NCBI GenBank assembly: GCA_015521295.1
Contig: WAOL01000022.1
Span: 1 to 34,092 of the forward strand
DNA from: Desulfurococcales archaeon
Lineage (GTDB): Archaea > Thermoproteota > Thermoprotei_A > Sulfolobales > NBVN01
Reading direction: 5' to 3'
DNA: 34,092 nucleotides
The notes below the pieces were generated by a model. That model was not told where the DNA came from and did no database searches. It was given only the letters and a program-made list of their open reading frames with translations. The position numbers were made by a program, and so were the translations under genes. The stretch's first letter is position 1. Each line of letters starts with the position of its first letter. This document shows, piece by piece, positions 27,545 through 34,092 of this stretch.

Positions 27545-27889
27545 ATGGGCAGGTCAACGGAGGAGAAGGTTCGGGAAATAGTTGAACTAATTGATGAGAG
27601 CGACGATTACTGGCGCAAGGCCGCATTCTACTCTGACCCCGACGTCAGCGCGCTACTCGATAGCCTTTACGAAAGGTGGGAATCCAGTAACATGCAGGGG
27701 GTCCCCCTAGACTACGCGACTGATGAAGAGGTGGACTTCCTTTACCACAAGGCTAAGTCACTGACACGTGAGGATGCGAGAAGAAGTGAACGCGCATTCA
27801 TTAAAAAGTCCATGGGTATTGATGAGGGAATTCATAAGGATAGTAGTGAGAAGCGTCGTAAGAGAAGGTTTTTCGGCCTACTTCCTTAA
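27545..27889 (+). CDS. Unknown small charged protein
   Basis: Unrecognised 114-residue protein, largely helical and charged, with DDYWRKAAFYSDPDVSALLDSLYERWE in the N-terminal half and a basic end SSEKRRKRRFF. No membrane segment or known motif. It starts at ATG, preceded by a GAGGG-like ribosome site. The gene is divergent from the coiled-coil regulator and overlaps the 3' end of serS by four bases tail to tail. The sparse but consistent charge pattern and the tight packing support a real gene. Confidence 0.6.
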   Translation: MGRSTEEKVREIVELIDESDDYWRKAAFYSDPDVSALLDSLYERWESSNMQGVPLDYATDEEVDFLYHKAKSLTREDARRSERAFIKKSMGIDEGIHKDSSEKRRKRRFFGLLP

Positions 27890-29259
27890 GTCTTCTTCCT
27901 AGGGTAGATGTATTCTTTAGGTGCTTTACTGAAAGGTTCTAGGTATTTCCTCAGAACCTTCGGTATTTCTACAACCCCGTCCTCCCTCTGGTAATTCTCT
28001 AAGATGGCAGTTATTGTTCTAGTGCTTGCTATCGCTGTTGAATTCAGCATGTGCACGAAGTCCCTAACCATTCCCTTCCTCCTAAGGTACTTTACATTAA
28101 GCTTGTATGCCTGCCAGTCTAGGACATTGCTACAACTCACGAGTTCCCTGAACTTACCCTGTGCTGGGTACCACGCCTCTAAGTCGTACTTCATGGCCGC
28201 ACGGAGATTTAGCTCGCCCGAGGCGATGTTAACTACCCTGAACGGTATTCCGAGGCCCTTGTAGAGTTCCTCGGCATTACCTATTAGGAGGTCGAATACT
28301 TCCCAGCTCTGCTCTGGCAGGGTGTACGCGAATTGCTCGACCTTATGGAACTGGTGAACTCTGAATATTCCTTTAATGTCCCTGTTAGCTGCTCCGGCCT
28401 CCTTGCGGAAGCATGGACTAACGCCCACGTACAGTAGCGGGAGGTCTTCCTCCGGTATTACCTCACCTGCGTGAAGCGCTGCCAGCGGGTGTTCGGCCGT
28501 CGCTATTAGATATAGGTCCTCGCCATCTATTTTGTAGAGGGCGTCCTTGAATGCCTCAAACTCCTCGACTGCCCGCATGTACTTACCTTTGAGGAAGTAT
28601 GGCGGGAGAACTAGCCTGAATCCCTTACTCGTTAGGTAGTCTATGGCGTATGAGAGGAGCGCCATGTCTAGCCATACTAGGTCATCGAAGAGATAGTAGA
28701 ACCTGGAACCCGCTACTTCGCCAGCCTTTAACGTGTCACCTAGCTTCAACACGTTCTCGAGCATATCCGCGTGTCCTACGATCTCCTTATCAGTAACCTC
28801 GTACTCCATCTTAACGCCCTTACCCTCAGTCTCAGCGAGGAAGTCCTCGAGGTGCTTACGCTGTACTAAGGCCTTACCCCATACCCTCACGACCGCGTTG
28901 TACGAGTCGTCAGGCCCTATAGGCACTGACTCGTGAAGTAAGCTGGGCATCTGATCAAGTATCTGCTTTCTTCGAGCTTCAGCCTCCTTCAGCCTCGCCT
29001 CATACTCCCCTATTTCCTTCAGCAGTTCCTTAGCCTTCGCTATTAATTCACCCCTCTCCTCAGGCTTAGCCTTCGCTATACGTGAGCTTATCACGTTATG
29101 CTCATGTCTGAGCTTATTCAGCTCCGTCTGCAACCTACGCCACTCAGCATCAACTCTCAGGAACTCGTCCACTAAGCCGGGATCCATGAATCTTTTTCTG
29201 AGGTTCTCCCTCATTAAGTCTGGATTCGTTCTCAGTGTTTGTAGGACGGACCAAGGCAC
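27886..29259 (-). CDS. serS: Seryl-tRNA synthetase
   Basis: Class II synthetase charging tRNA-Ser, 457 residues. The N-terminal 110 residues form the long antiparallel coiled-coil arm (LQTELNKLRHEHNVISSRIAKAK and LKEAEARRKQILDQM) that contacts the long variable arm of the tRNA. The catalytic core has a motif 2 loop CFRKEAGAANRDIKGIFRVHQF from C283 and a motif 3 region TIASTRTITAILENYQ near residue 405-425, both typical of the ordinary (not methanogen-specific) SerRS. It starts with GTG, preceded by AGAGGTGG. A TATA-like AGATATATC lies about 20 bases further up. It is convergent with the small unknown gene and downstream of the helicase gene on the same strand, with a 105-base gap. Confidence 0.96.
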   Translation of the reverse strand: MPWSVLQTLRTNPDLMRENLRKRFMDPGLVDEFLRVDAEWRRLQTELNKLRHEHNVISSRIAKAKPEERGELIAKAKELLKEIGEYEARLKEAEARRKQILDQMPSLLHESVPIGPDDSYNAVVRVWGKALVQRKHLEDFLAETEGKGVKMEYEVTDKEIVGHADMLENVLKLGDTLKAGEVAGSRFYYLFDDLVWLDMALLSYAIDYLTSKGFRLVLPPYFLKGKYMRAVEEFEAFKDALYKIDGEDLYLIATAEHPLAALHAGEVIPEEDLPLLYVGVSPCFRKEAGAANRDIKGIFRVHQFHKVEQFAYTLPEQSWEVFDLLIGNAEELYKGLGIPFRVVNIASGELNLRAAMKYDLEAWYPAQGKFRELVSCSNVLDWQAYKLNVKYLRRKGMVRDFVHMLNSTAIASTRTITAILENYQREDGVVEIPKVLRKYLEPFSKAPKEYIYPRKKT

Positions 29260-29364
29260 CTAAATCCACCTCTTTACTCTCACTAGGCTAAGTCTGAACC
29301 TGAAGATATATCTCTTTTCCGGTTGCTCAACGCGCTTAGTGCCCTGTAAACCTTTACCTCCTTA

Positions 29365-32208
29365 TTAGGATTTCCAGAATCTCCTAGTTCTTATGAAGTT
29401 CCTTTCAAGGTCATATAAGCCCATGTAGAAATCTGAACCTTCCTTACCAAGAACTCTTTTCGCTGTGCTTGGACCTACGCCGTACATGGCAAGCGCCTCA
29501 ACCGCCTTCTTACCATATGTTAGCACGAGGTTCGCAGAATCAAGTAATTCTTCGAAAATCTTCCTCTCTTCACCACTTAATACGAATTTATAGTTACGGC
29601 CTCCACTCAATCCCCTCTTGGCTATGCCTAATACGCGTTCTCTGTCCTTCCCAAAGTACGGTGCTACTAAGCCACAACCGCATTTAGGGCAAGTAATCCG
29701 TTCGGGAAGTTCCCTTACCTTAACTACCCACGTATGTGTACACATCATGCATATCATGTACGCCTCCTTAGCCTGAATTCTCCTCTTAACTAATTCCACT
29801 AGCGTGCTACTCGGTAACACGCTGGAACGTACAACACCAGCCACTACCTGACCAGCGTATCTCAGTAAATCGCTCGCGATAGTTGAGGGCTTCATTAGGG
29901 ACACGTAAGTTAGCTTCACTGACCCGTCGCGAAGCTTCCGCGATAGGGATATGACAGAATCCTTGTCCAAGAACCTAACGTATATCTCGTTGAAGGCTTC
30001 CCTCGATACGACCTCGTCCCTACTATACCGCTTAACTAGGGCCTTAACAACTTCCGAGCTAGCGTCGGCAGGTATAACGCCCATACGTCGGAGGACCCTG
30101 GAAACAACCACCAGGTACATGGATGTATTGCTTACTGCGGCATTAAGTTCCTCAAGTATCCTGGGACTCTTCAGCGTTTCGTTGATTATGTTCCTTACAA
30201 TGGTATACTCACCCTTACCTGAGAGGTGCGATATGTTCCCGGTAAGTAGTATTATACCGTAGGGAGTGACCGTGAACCCCACCCTACGGCCTAAGTACTT
30301 ACTCAATACATAGGACAGTAGTATCGCTAGAGCCCTATTACCCCGTGTGCCTAAGCATGTATGGATTACTATTAAACCCTCATTACCTATTATCTCCACT
30401 ACGATGTTTCGCTCGCTCGGTAATGGCGCTCCTGAGGATATATGCTGGGTTAGTATTCTTTTTAGTCCCTCAATAACGTCCTTTCCCGCTATCCTCGCTA
30501 TATCCTGCATAACGTACCCCATAGCAAGTAACCGCCTATTCGCGCACACCTCCCTAGCGACCCGATAATGTACCGGTATGCTCTCCCCGCGCCAGAAGGG
30601 TACCTCAGCCTCACTTATCGACACTGGTGGCTCAACGTACACTTTCTTTTCATCGTCATCAACCCCGACGATTCTCCACGCTCTGCCGGCAAGTATGACG
30701 AATTTACTGTCTCTATCGTATTTTCTTTCATCCATTAGCATGACTATGAAGTCCTCATCAAAGTAACCGATTTTCTTCATGGACGTTAAGTCCACAACAT
30801 CGTATCTGGGCGCATCAACTATCATTGTTGTCCTTAAGTAGTAGAGCTTCCCACGCTTAGTTGCTCTGAAAGAGCCTCCCTCGAACCTCACGTACCTTAA
30901 CCTACTGAGGAAGTTCGTTAAAGATACTACATCATCCTCATCCAGTTCCATGAACGGATAGGATCTCCTCAGTACATCACATACCTTCTTAGGGGTGTAA
31001 CCCCCCTCTAAGGCCATCCCAACAAGGACATGAGCTAACACATCTAGTGGGTTCCTATACGTATTTACTGGCTCAACCTCGCCTTTGATTGATCTTCTCC
31101 CTATGATTAGGGCCTCAAGCGCCTCATGGAGTACGTCCCGCGCTATTAAGTACCCGCGCGCGACTCCGCTAACATAGTGCCTTGACCTCCCTATTCTTTG
31201 CAGGAACTTAGTTACCTGCTTAGGTGACCCAACCTGTATTACAGCGTCAATATGCCCTATATCTATGCCCAACTCTAAACTAGACGTACAAACCACCGCG
31301 TTAATCCTTCCCTCACGTAATCCCTTCTCAACCTCCTTCCTTTCCTTCTTGGAGAGGGAGCCATGATGCACACGTATCTTTAAGCCTAGCCCGTGACGCT
31401 CAACGTAAGTTATGAGTTTATTGCCCAGCATTTCAGCCTCGTCCCTAGTGTTAGTAAATATTAGGACACGTCCATGCTTACGTATCTTATCAACTATCCT
31501 CCTGACGATATCTGCATACCTCCCTGGACCAGAGACCTCCACCCTAATCTCGGCCCGCCTTGCACCGTAAACAACTACCTCCTCAACAACCTTACCTGGT
31601 GCAAGAGCCTCGGAGGCTACCCTAACATTGCCTATGCTAGCTGATAGGGCTATGCGTTGAAAGGCACCTGCAAGCTCCTTTAGGCGTTCAAGATCCGCAA
31701 GTAGGTGGGCACCTCTCTTGCTCCCAAGTAACTCGTGGAACTCATCAATGATGACCCACCTCACATTCCTTAAGTGCTTGCGCATCGCCTCATTTACGAG
31801 CATTATTGAGAGGGTTTCGGGCGTGGTTATCAGGATGTGGGGTGGGTTACTAGCTATCATCCTCCTAGCATAGCTTGACGTGTCGCCGTGCCTTATGGCT
31901 ACCTTAATCCCGAGGGCCCTACAGATGCTCTCAATTCGGCGGAACATGTCCCGGTTCAGTGCCCTTAACGGCGTTATGTAAAGCACCGCTATCGGTTTCA
32001 CAGATCGGTTAGCTGAAACTATCTTTGATAGAACGGGGAGTAAGGCTGCTTCAGTTTTACCGCTTCCTGTTGGCGCCACTATTAGTGTGTGTCTACCACT
32101 AAGTACCTTAGGTATCGCTTGCTCCTGAACTTCCGTGAGTTCCTTGATGCCCGCCTTCCTCGCTACCTCGGCGACACGGCTATTCAGGTGTTTCCAACCA
32201 TCACTCAT
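29365..32208 (-). CDS. lhr: Lhr-family ATP-dependent helicase with C-terminal zinc ribbon
   Basis: Superfamily 2 nucleic-acid helicase of the large-helicase-related (Lhr) type, 947 residues from the start chosen here. Walker A APTGSGKT ends at residue 52; the DEAD-box equivalent is DEFH, followed by KRGAHLLADLERL, ALSASIG as motif III and QRIGRSRHYVSG as motif VI. After the helicase core come a winged-helix/beta-rich region and a distal zinc ribbon (CMMCTHTW...CPKCGCGL). Near the C-terminus there is a helix-hairpin-like segment ending in YGVGPSTAKRVLG. The tracked start at 32304 lies upstream of the TATA box; ATG 32208 is preceded by GGAAGGTG and sits about 35 bases from the predicted transcript start. 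Archaeal homologues are DNA-repair or RNA-directed helicases; the subfamily is not certain. Confidence 0.92.
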   Translation of the reverse strand: MSDGWKHLNSRVAEVARKAGIKELTEVQEQAIPKVLSGRHTLIVAPTGSGKTEAALLPVLSKIVSANRSVKPIAVLYITPLRALNRDMFRRIESICRALGIKVAIRHGDTSSYARRMIASNPPHILITTPETLSIMLVNEAMRKHLRNVRWVIIDEFHELLGSKRGAHLLADLERLKELAGAFQRIALSASIGNVRVASEALAPGKVVEEVVVYGARRAEIRVEVSGPGRYADIVRRIVDKIRKHGRVLIFTNTRDEAEMLGNKLITYVERHGLGLKIRVHHGSLSKKERKEVEKGLREGRINAVVCTSSLELGIDIGHIDAVIQVGSPKQVTKFLQRIGRSRHYVSGVARGYLIARDVLHEALEALIIGRRSIKGEVEPVNTYRNPLDVLAHVLVGMALEGGYTPKKVCDVLRRSYPFMELDEDDVVSLTNFLSRLRYVRFEGGSFRATKRGKLYYLRTTMIVDAPRYDVVDLTSMKKIGYFDEDFIVMLMDERKYDRDSKFVILAGRAWRIVGVDDDEKKVYVEPPVSISEAEVPFWRGESIPVHYRVAREVCANRRLLAMGYVMQDIARIAGKDVIEGLKRILTQHISSGAPLPSERNIVVEIIGNEGLIVIHTCLGTRGNRALAILLSYVLSKYLGRRVGFTVTPYGIILLTGNISHLSGKGEYTIVRNIINETLKSPRILEELNAAVSNTSMYLVVVSRVLRRMGVIPADASSEVVKALVKRYSRDEVVSREAFNEIYVRFLDKDSVISLSRKLRDGSVKLTYVSLMKPSTIASDLLRYAGQVVAGVVRSSVLPSSTLVELVKRRIQAKEAYMICMMCTHTWVVKVRELPERITCPKCGCGLVAPYFGKDRERVLGIAKRGLSGGRNYKFVLSGEERKIFEELLDSANLVLTYGKKAVEALAMYGVGPSTAKRVLGKEGSDFYMGLYDLERNFIRTRRFWKS

Positions 32209-32264
32209 GCCGTGGACACACCTTCCTAGAGCATACGCTTGGCTTGCACCCTCATCTATGGAGT

Positions 32265-32283
32265 CTTTATAGCTTTTATAATG
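32265..32283. promoter_or_regulatory. Shared divergent TATA region between helicase and HerA-like genes
   Basis: CTTTATAGCTTTTATAATG holds TATA elements in both directions. Minus-strand transcription is predicted near 32243-32250 and plus-strand near 32303-32305. The element lies inside both tracked ORFs, which excludes their tracked starts (32304 minus, 32244 plus). Confidence 0.65.
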
Positions 32284-32315
32284 CTGTAATACAAGCTCTT
32301 CCATGGATAAGCACC

Positions 32316-34001
32316 TTGAGAGATCATAGCCTAATAATCTCAGCGCTTGCGTTGACTGTTGTCAACATACTGGTATACTATGCTAGTACGGGGTTAGGGT
32401 ACTTAGTATTTGTGGGCGTGGCCTCTTCGTGGCTCCTCGCGGGTTTAGGTGGGTATATTGCTGGTAGATCACGGCACCTCATACTAGTGGTCATTGAGGG
32501 CTTGGCGCTCATAATTCTGACCGTCATTACTGCCCCACCGTTGACCTCGAGTCAGTACGTGGTTCAATCAGCAGCAATCATAGTGACGGCATATCTACTG
32601 GGCGTGGTTAGTGGGGCATCACTTTCAACCCGCACCCCAACCACACATCACGTATCACTCACCAAGGTATGGGATGTGAGGTCAACTCTACCAATATTCA
32701 TTGGAGGATTAGGCGTGGCATCAGCCGTTAGAGGGGTTTGCGAGTATTTCGCCTGCCCACTCCTCCTCCCCCAAAGTAGTGCTGGTCTTTATGCCATGAT
32801 CGTTGCCTGGGTAGTGGGTGCGTTACTGACTTCAGCCTTACTAGCAGGGTATGAAATGAATTTCCTTACATCACTATTTGTTACTGGTCTTGTAACCCTG
32901 CTCTCACCTCTGACTTTGCCCATACCCGTTGTACTTGAGGGACTTAAGCATCGGGATGCAGAAATAGGCGTCAACGAATGTATAGCGTTAGGGGAAGTTC
33001 TCAAAGTTATTAGGAAGCAGAGTAAGGGTAGGAAAGCCCCATGCCTTACCTTCAAGATGGGGGAAAACAACCACATGATAATCACGGGTTCATCGGGAAC
33101 AGGCAAGACACAGGCAGCTAAGCGATTAATCGACGGGGCCTTAAAGAGAAACATAAACGTCCTCGTTCTTGACGTGCACGGAGAGTACGCATCGTTACCC
33201 GCAGCTAAGGTGATTAACCCGGCTGAGAACCCCATTAATTTACTGGCTAGGTTTGGCAAGTCTCCCGCCGTGCGAGCCGAGGAGGTGGCTGACCTTATCG
33301 CCTCAGCTTTCAGGTTAGGGAACGTGCAGAAGTCCGTTCTACAACACATGATAATCTACGCATACAAGTTATTCGATAACCCCAAGGTAACAGACTTACT
33401 TGACATAGCATCCGATCCCCGCGCCCCTGAGTACTTAGGTTTCAGCAAAGACGTCATTCGCTCACTAATCCCTTACCTAAAGACCCTCTCCGGCCTAGAG
33501 AGTAAGGTTGAGTGGCTCGAACCAGTAGAACTTAGTGAGGGTTTAATCGTGGCAGATCTCTCTAGGGTTGAAAGCCTCTCACTTCAGGTCGTATACCTTG
33601 AGGCGTTAGTTCACATGCTCTTTAATTACAGAAAGTCAAGACCGCAACCGACCTTAGTTGTCGTTGAGGAGGCGCATAGATTCATAACAAGGAATAGGGT
33701 AAGCATATTGACTAAACTCTTCCGCGAAGGTCGAAAGTTCGGTGTAAATGTAATTGCGATTACCCAGGAACCATACTCCCTAGAGCCTGCAGCCCTAAAC
33801 AACTGCGGCTACATACTTAGCCTGCAGCTCACAGAAGAGCGCGCTACGTCGATGATAGCGAGGCTCATGGCAGGAGGAAATGAGAAATACTTCAAAAAGA
33901 TACGGAACCTGCTGGCTGAATTAAGTAGATTTGAGTGCCTTCTTTGGACAAGAAATGGCGATGTCTTCCTATTAAAGTTACCTATTTCATTGAGCAGTTA
34001 A
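32316..34001 (+). CDS. Polytopic membrane protein fused to HerA/VirB4-like ATPase
   Basis: 561-residue protein from the start chosen here (TTG 32316). The first 210 or so residues hold about seven hydrophobic segments, starting SLIISALALTVVNILVYYA. The C-terminal 330 residues are a DUF87/HerA-type motor: Walker A GSSGTGKT at 258-265, a LDVHGEYASLP segment after it, Walker B VVVEEAHRF with E451-E452, then FREGRKFGVNVIAITQEP and LTEERATSMIARLM. The family pumps DNA in HerA-NurA repair, in conjugation (VirB4) and in the crenarchaeal DNA-import (Ced/Ted) systems (family knowledge). The polytopic N-terminus and the absence of NurA nearby favour membrane DNA translocation (inference). It is divergent from lhr and shares its promoter region; the ribosome site is weak, so a nearly leaderless message is likely. 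Confidence 0.85.
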   Translation: MRDHSLIISALALTVVNILVYYASTGLGYLVFVGVASSWLLAGLGGYIAGRSRHLILVVIEGLALIILTVITAPPLTSSQYVVQSAAIIVTAYLLGVVSGASLSTRTPTTHHVSLTKVWDVRSTLPIFIGGLGVASAVRGVCEYFACPLLLPQSSAGLYAMIVAWVVGALLTSALLAGYEMNFLTSLFVTGLVTLLSPLTLPIPVVLEGLKHRDAEIGVNECIALGEVLKVIRKQSKGRKAPCLTFKMGENNHMIITGSSGTGKTQAAKRLIDGALKRNINVLVLDVHGEYASLPAAKVINPAENPINLLARFGKSPAVRAEEVADLIASAFRLGNVQKSVLQHMIIYAYKLFDNPKVTDLLDIASDPRAPEYLGFSKDVIRSLIPYLKTLSGLESKVEWLEPVELSEGLIVADLSRVESLSLQVVYLEALVHMLFNYRKSRPQPTLVVVEEAHRFITRNRVSILTKLFREGRKFGVNVIAITQEPYSLEPAALNNCGYILSLQLTEERATSMIARLMAGGNEKYFKKIRNLLAELSRFECLLWTRNGDVFLLKLPISLSS

Positions 34002-34092
34002 CGGGACCGTTCGCCCCGAGCCGTGTCTTCATTATTAAACTGTGTTAAAGTATGTCTGGCACGGTTGGGTTCATTACGGCTTTATTATCCCC

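Noticed and set aside
32789-33349. 186-residue minus-strand ORF
   Set aside because: It is antisense to the HerA-like motor and includes the reverse of its Walker A region.

Overview
The window reads as a chromosomal segment of a (hyper)thermophilic crenarchaeon (Thermoproteota, class Thermoprotei; order not resolvable by eye). The evidence is archaeal information-processing genes (GINS next to MCM, FEN1, EF-1beta with a Zn-ribbon partner, a two-ring Cdc48 ATPase, archaeal SHMT and SerRS), heavy AGG/AGA and ATA codon use, frequent GTG/TTG starts, TATA boxes about 25 bases before very short leaders, GGAGGTGA-type ribosome sites, and archaeal type IV pilin signal peptides. I see no rRNA, tRNA, CRISPR array or insertion sequence, and no gene-free stretch longer than about 300 bases.

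Layout. (1) 1-3508: a replication operon, GINS subunit then MCM helicase, followed by a small unknown protein and a THUMP-domain RNA-binding protein. (2) 3586-4782: an adenosine-specific kinase-family protein and an unknown protein with an extremely basic, histone H1-like tail. The tail's 3' end overlaps the convergent ornithine carbamoyltransferase gene. (3) 5780-7112: a winged-helix regulator with a ligand-like C-terminal domain, plus a diphthine-ammonia ligase family enzyme. (4) 7131-11476: FEN1, and divergently a Zn-ribbon protein, EF-1beta, Cdc48 and a small winged-helix protein. (5) 11473-12864: a TatD-like hydrolase and a coiled-coil protein on divergent promoters.

(6) 13070-24629: the most distinctive region, a type IV pilus-like locus that looks AT-richer by eye. 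It has one secretion ATPase, one polytopic assembly platform, three small paralogous pilin-like proteins, a 225-residue and a 717-residue protein with pilin-like N-termini, and a 1030-residue surface protein with tandem 84-residue beta repeats and a C-terminal membrane anchor. No archaellum genes (FlaG/F/H) and no prepilin peptidase are present. The 717-residue protein ends in what looks like a separate alpha/beta domain, which is unusual for a pilin-like protein. I regard this as the best candidate for an undescribed surface system.

(7) 24689-27889: serine hydroxymethyltransferase translationally coupled to a creatininase-family amidohydrolase, a coiled-coil winged-helix regulator and a small unknown. 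(8) 27886-34001: seryl-tRNA synthetase, an Lhr-type helicase with a zinc ribbon, and, divergent from it, a HerA/VirB4-like ATPase fused behind about seven membrane segments. The last could be a DNA-translocation component comparable to the crenarchaeal Ced/Ted systems. A shared TATA region between the helicase and this ATPase shows that both tracked ORF starts are too long.
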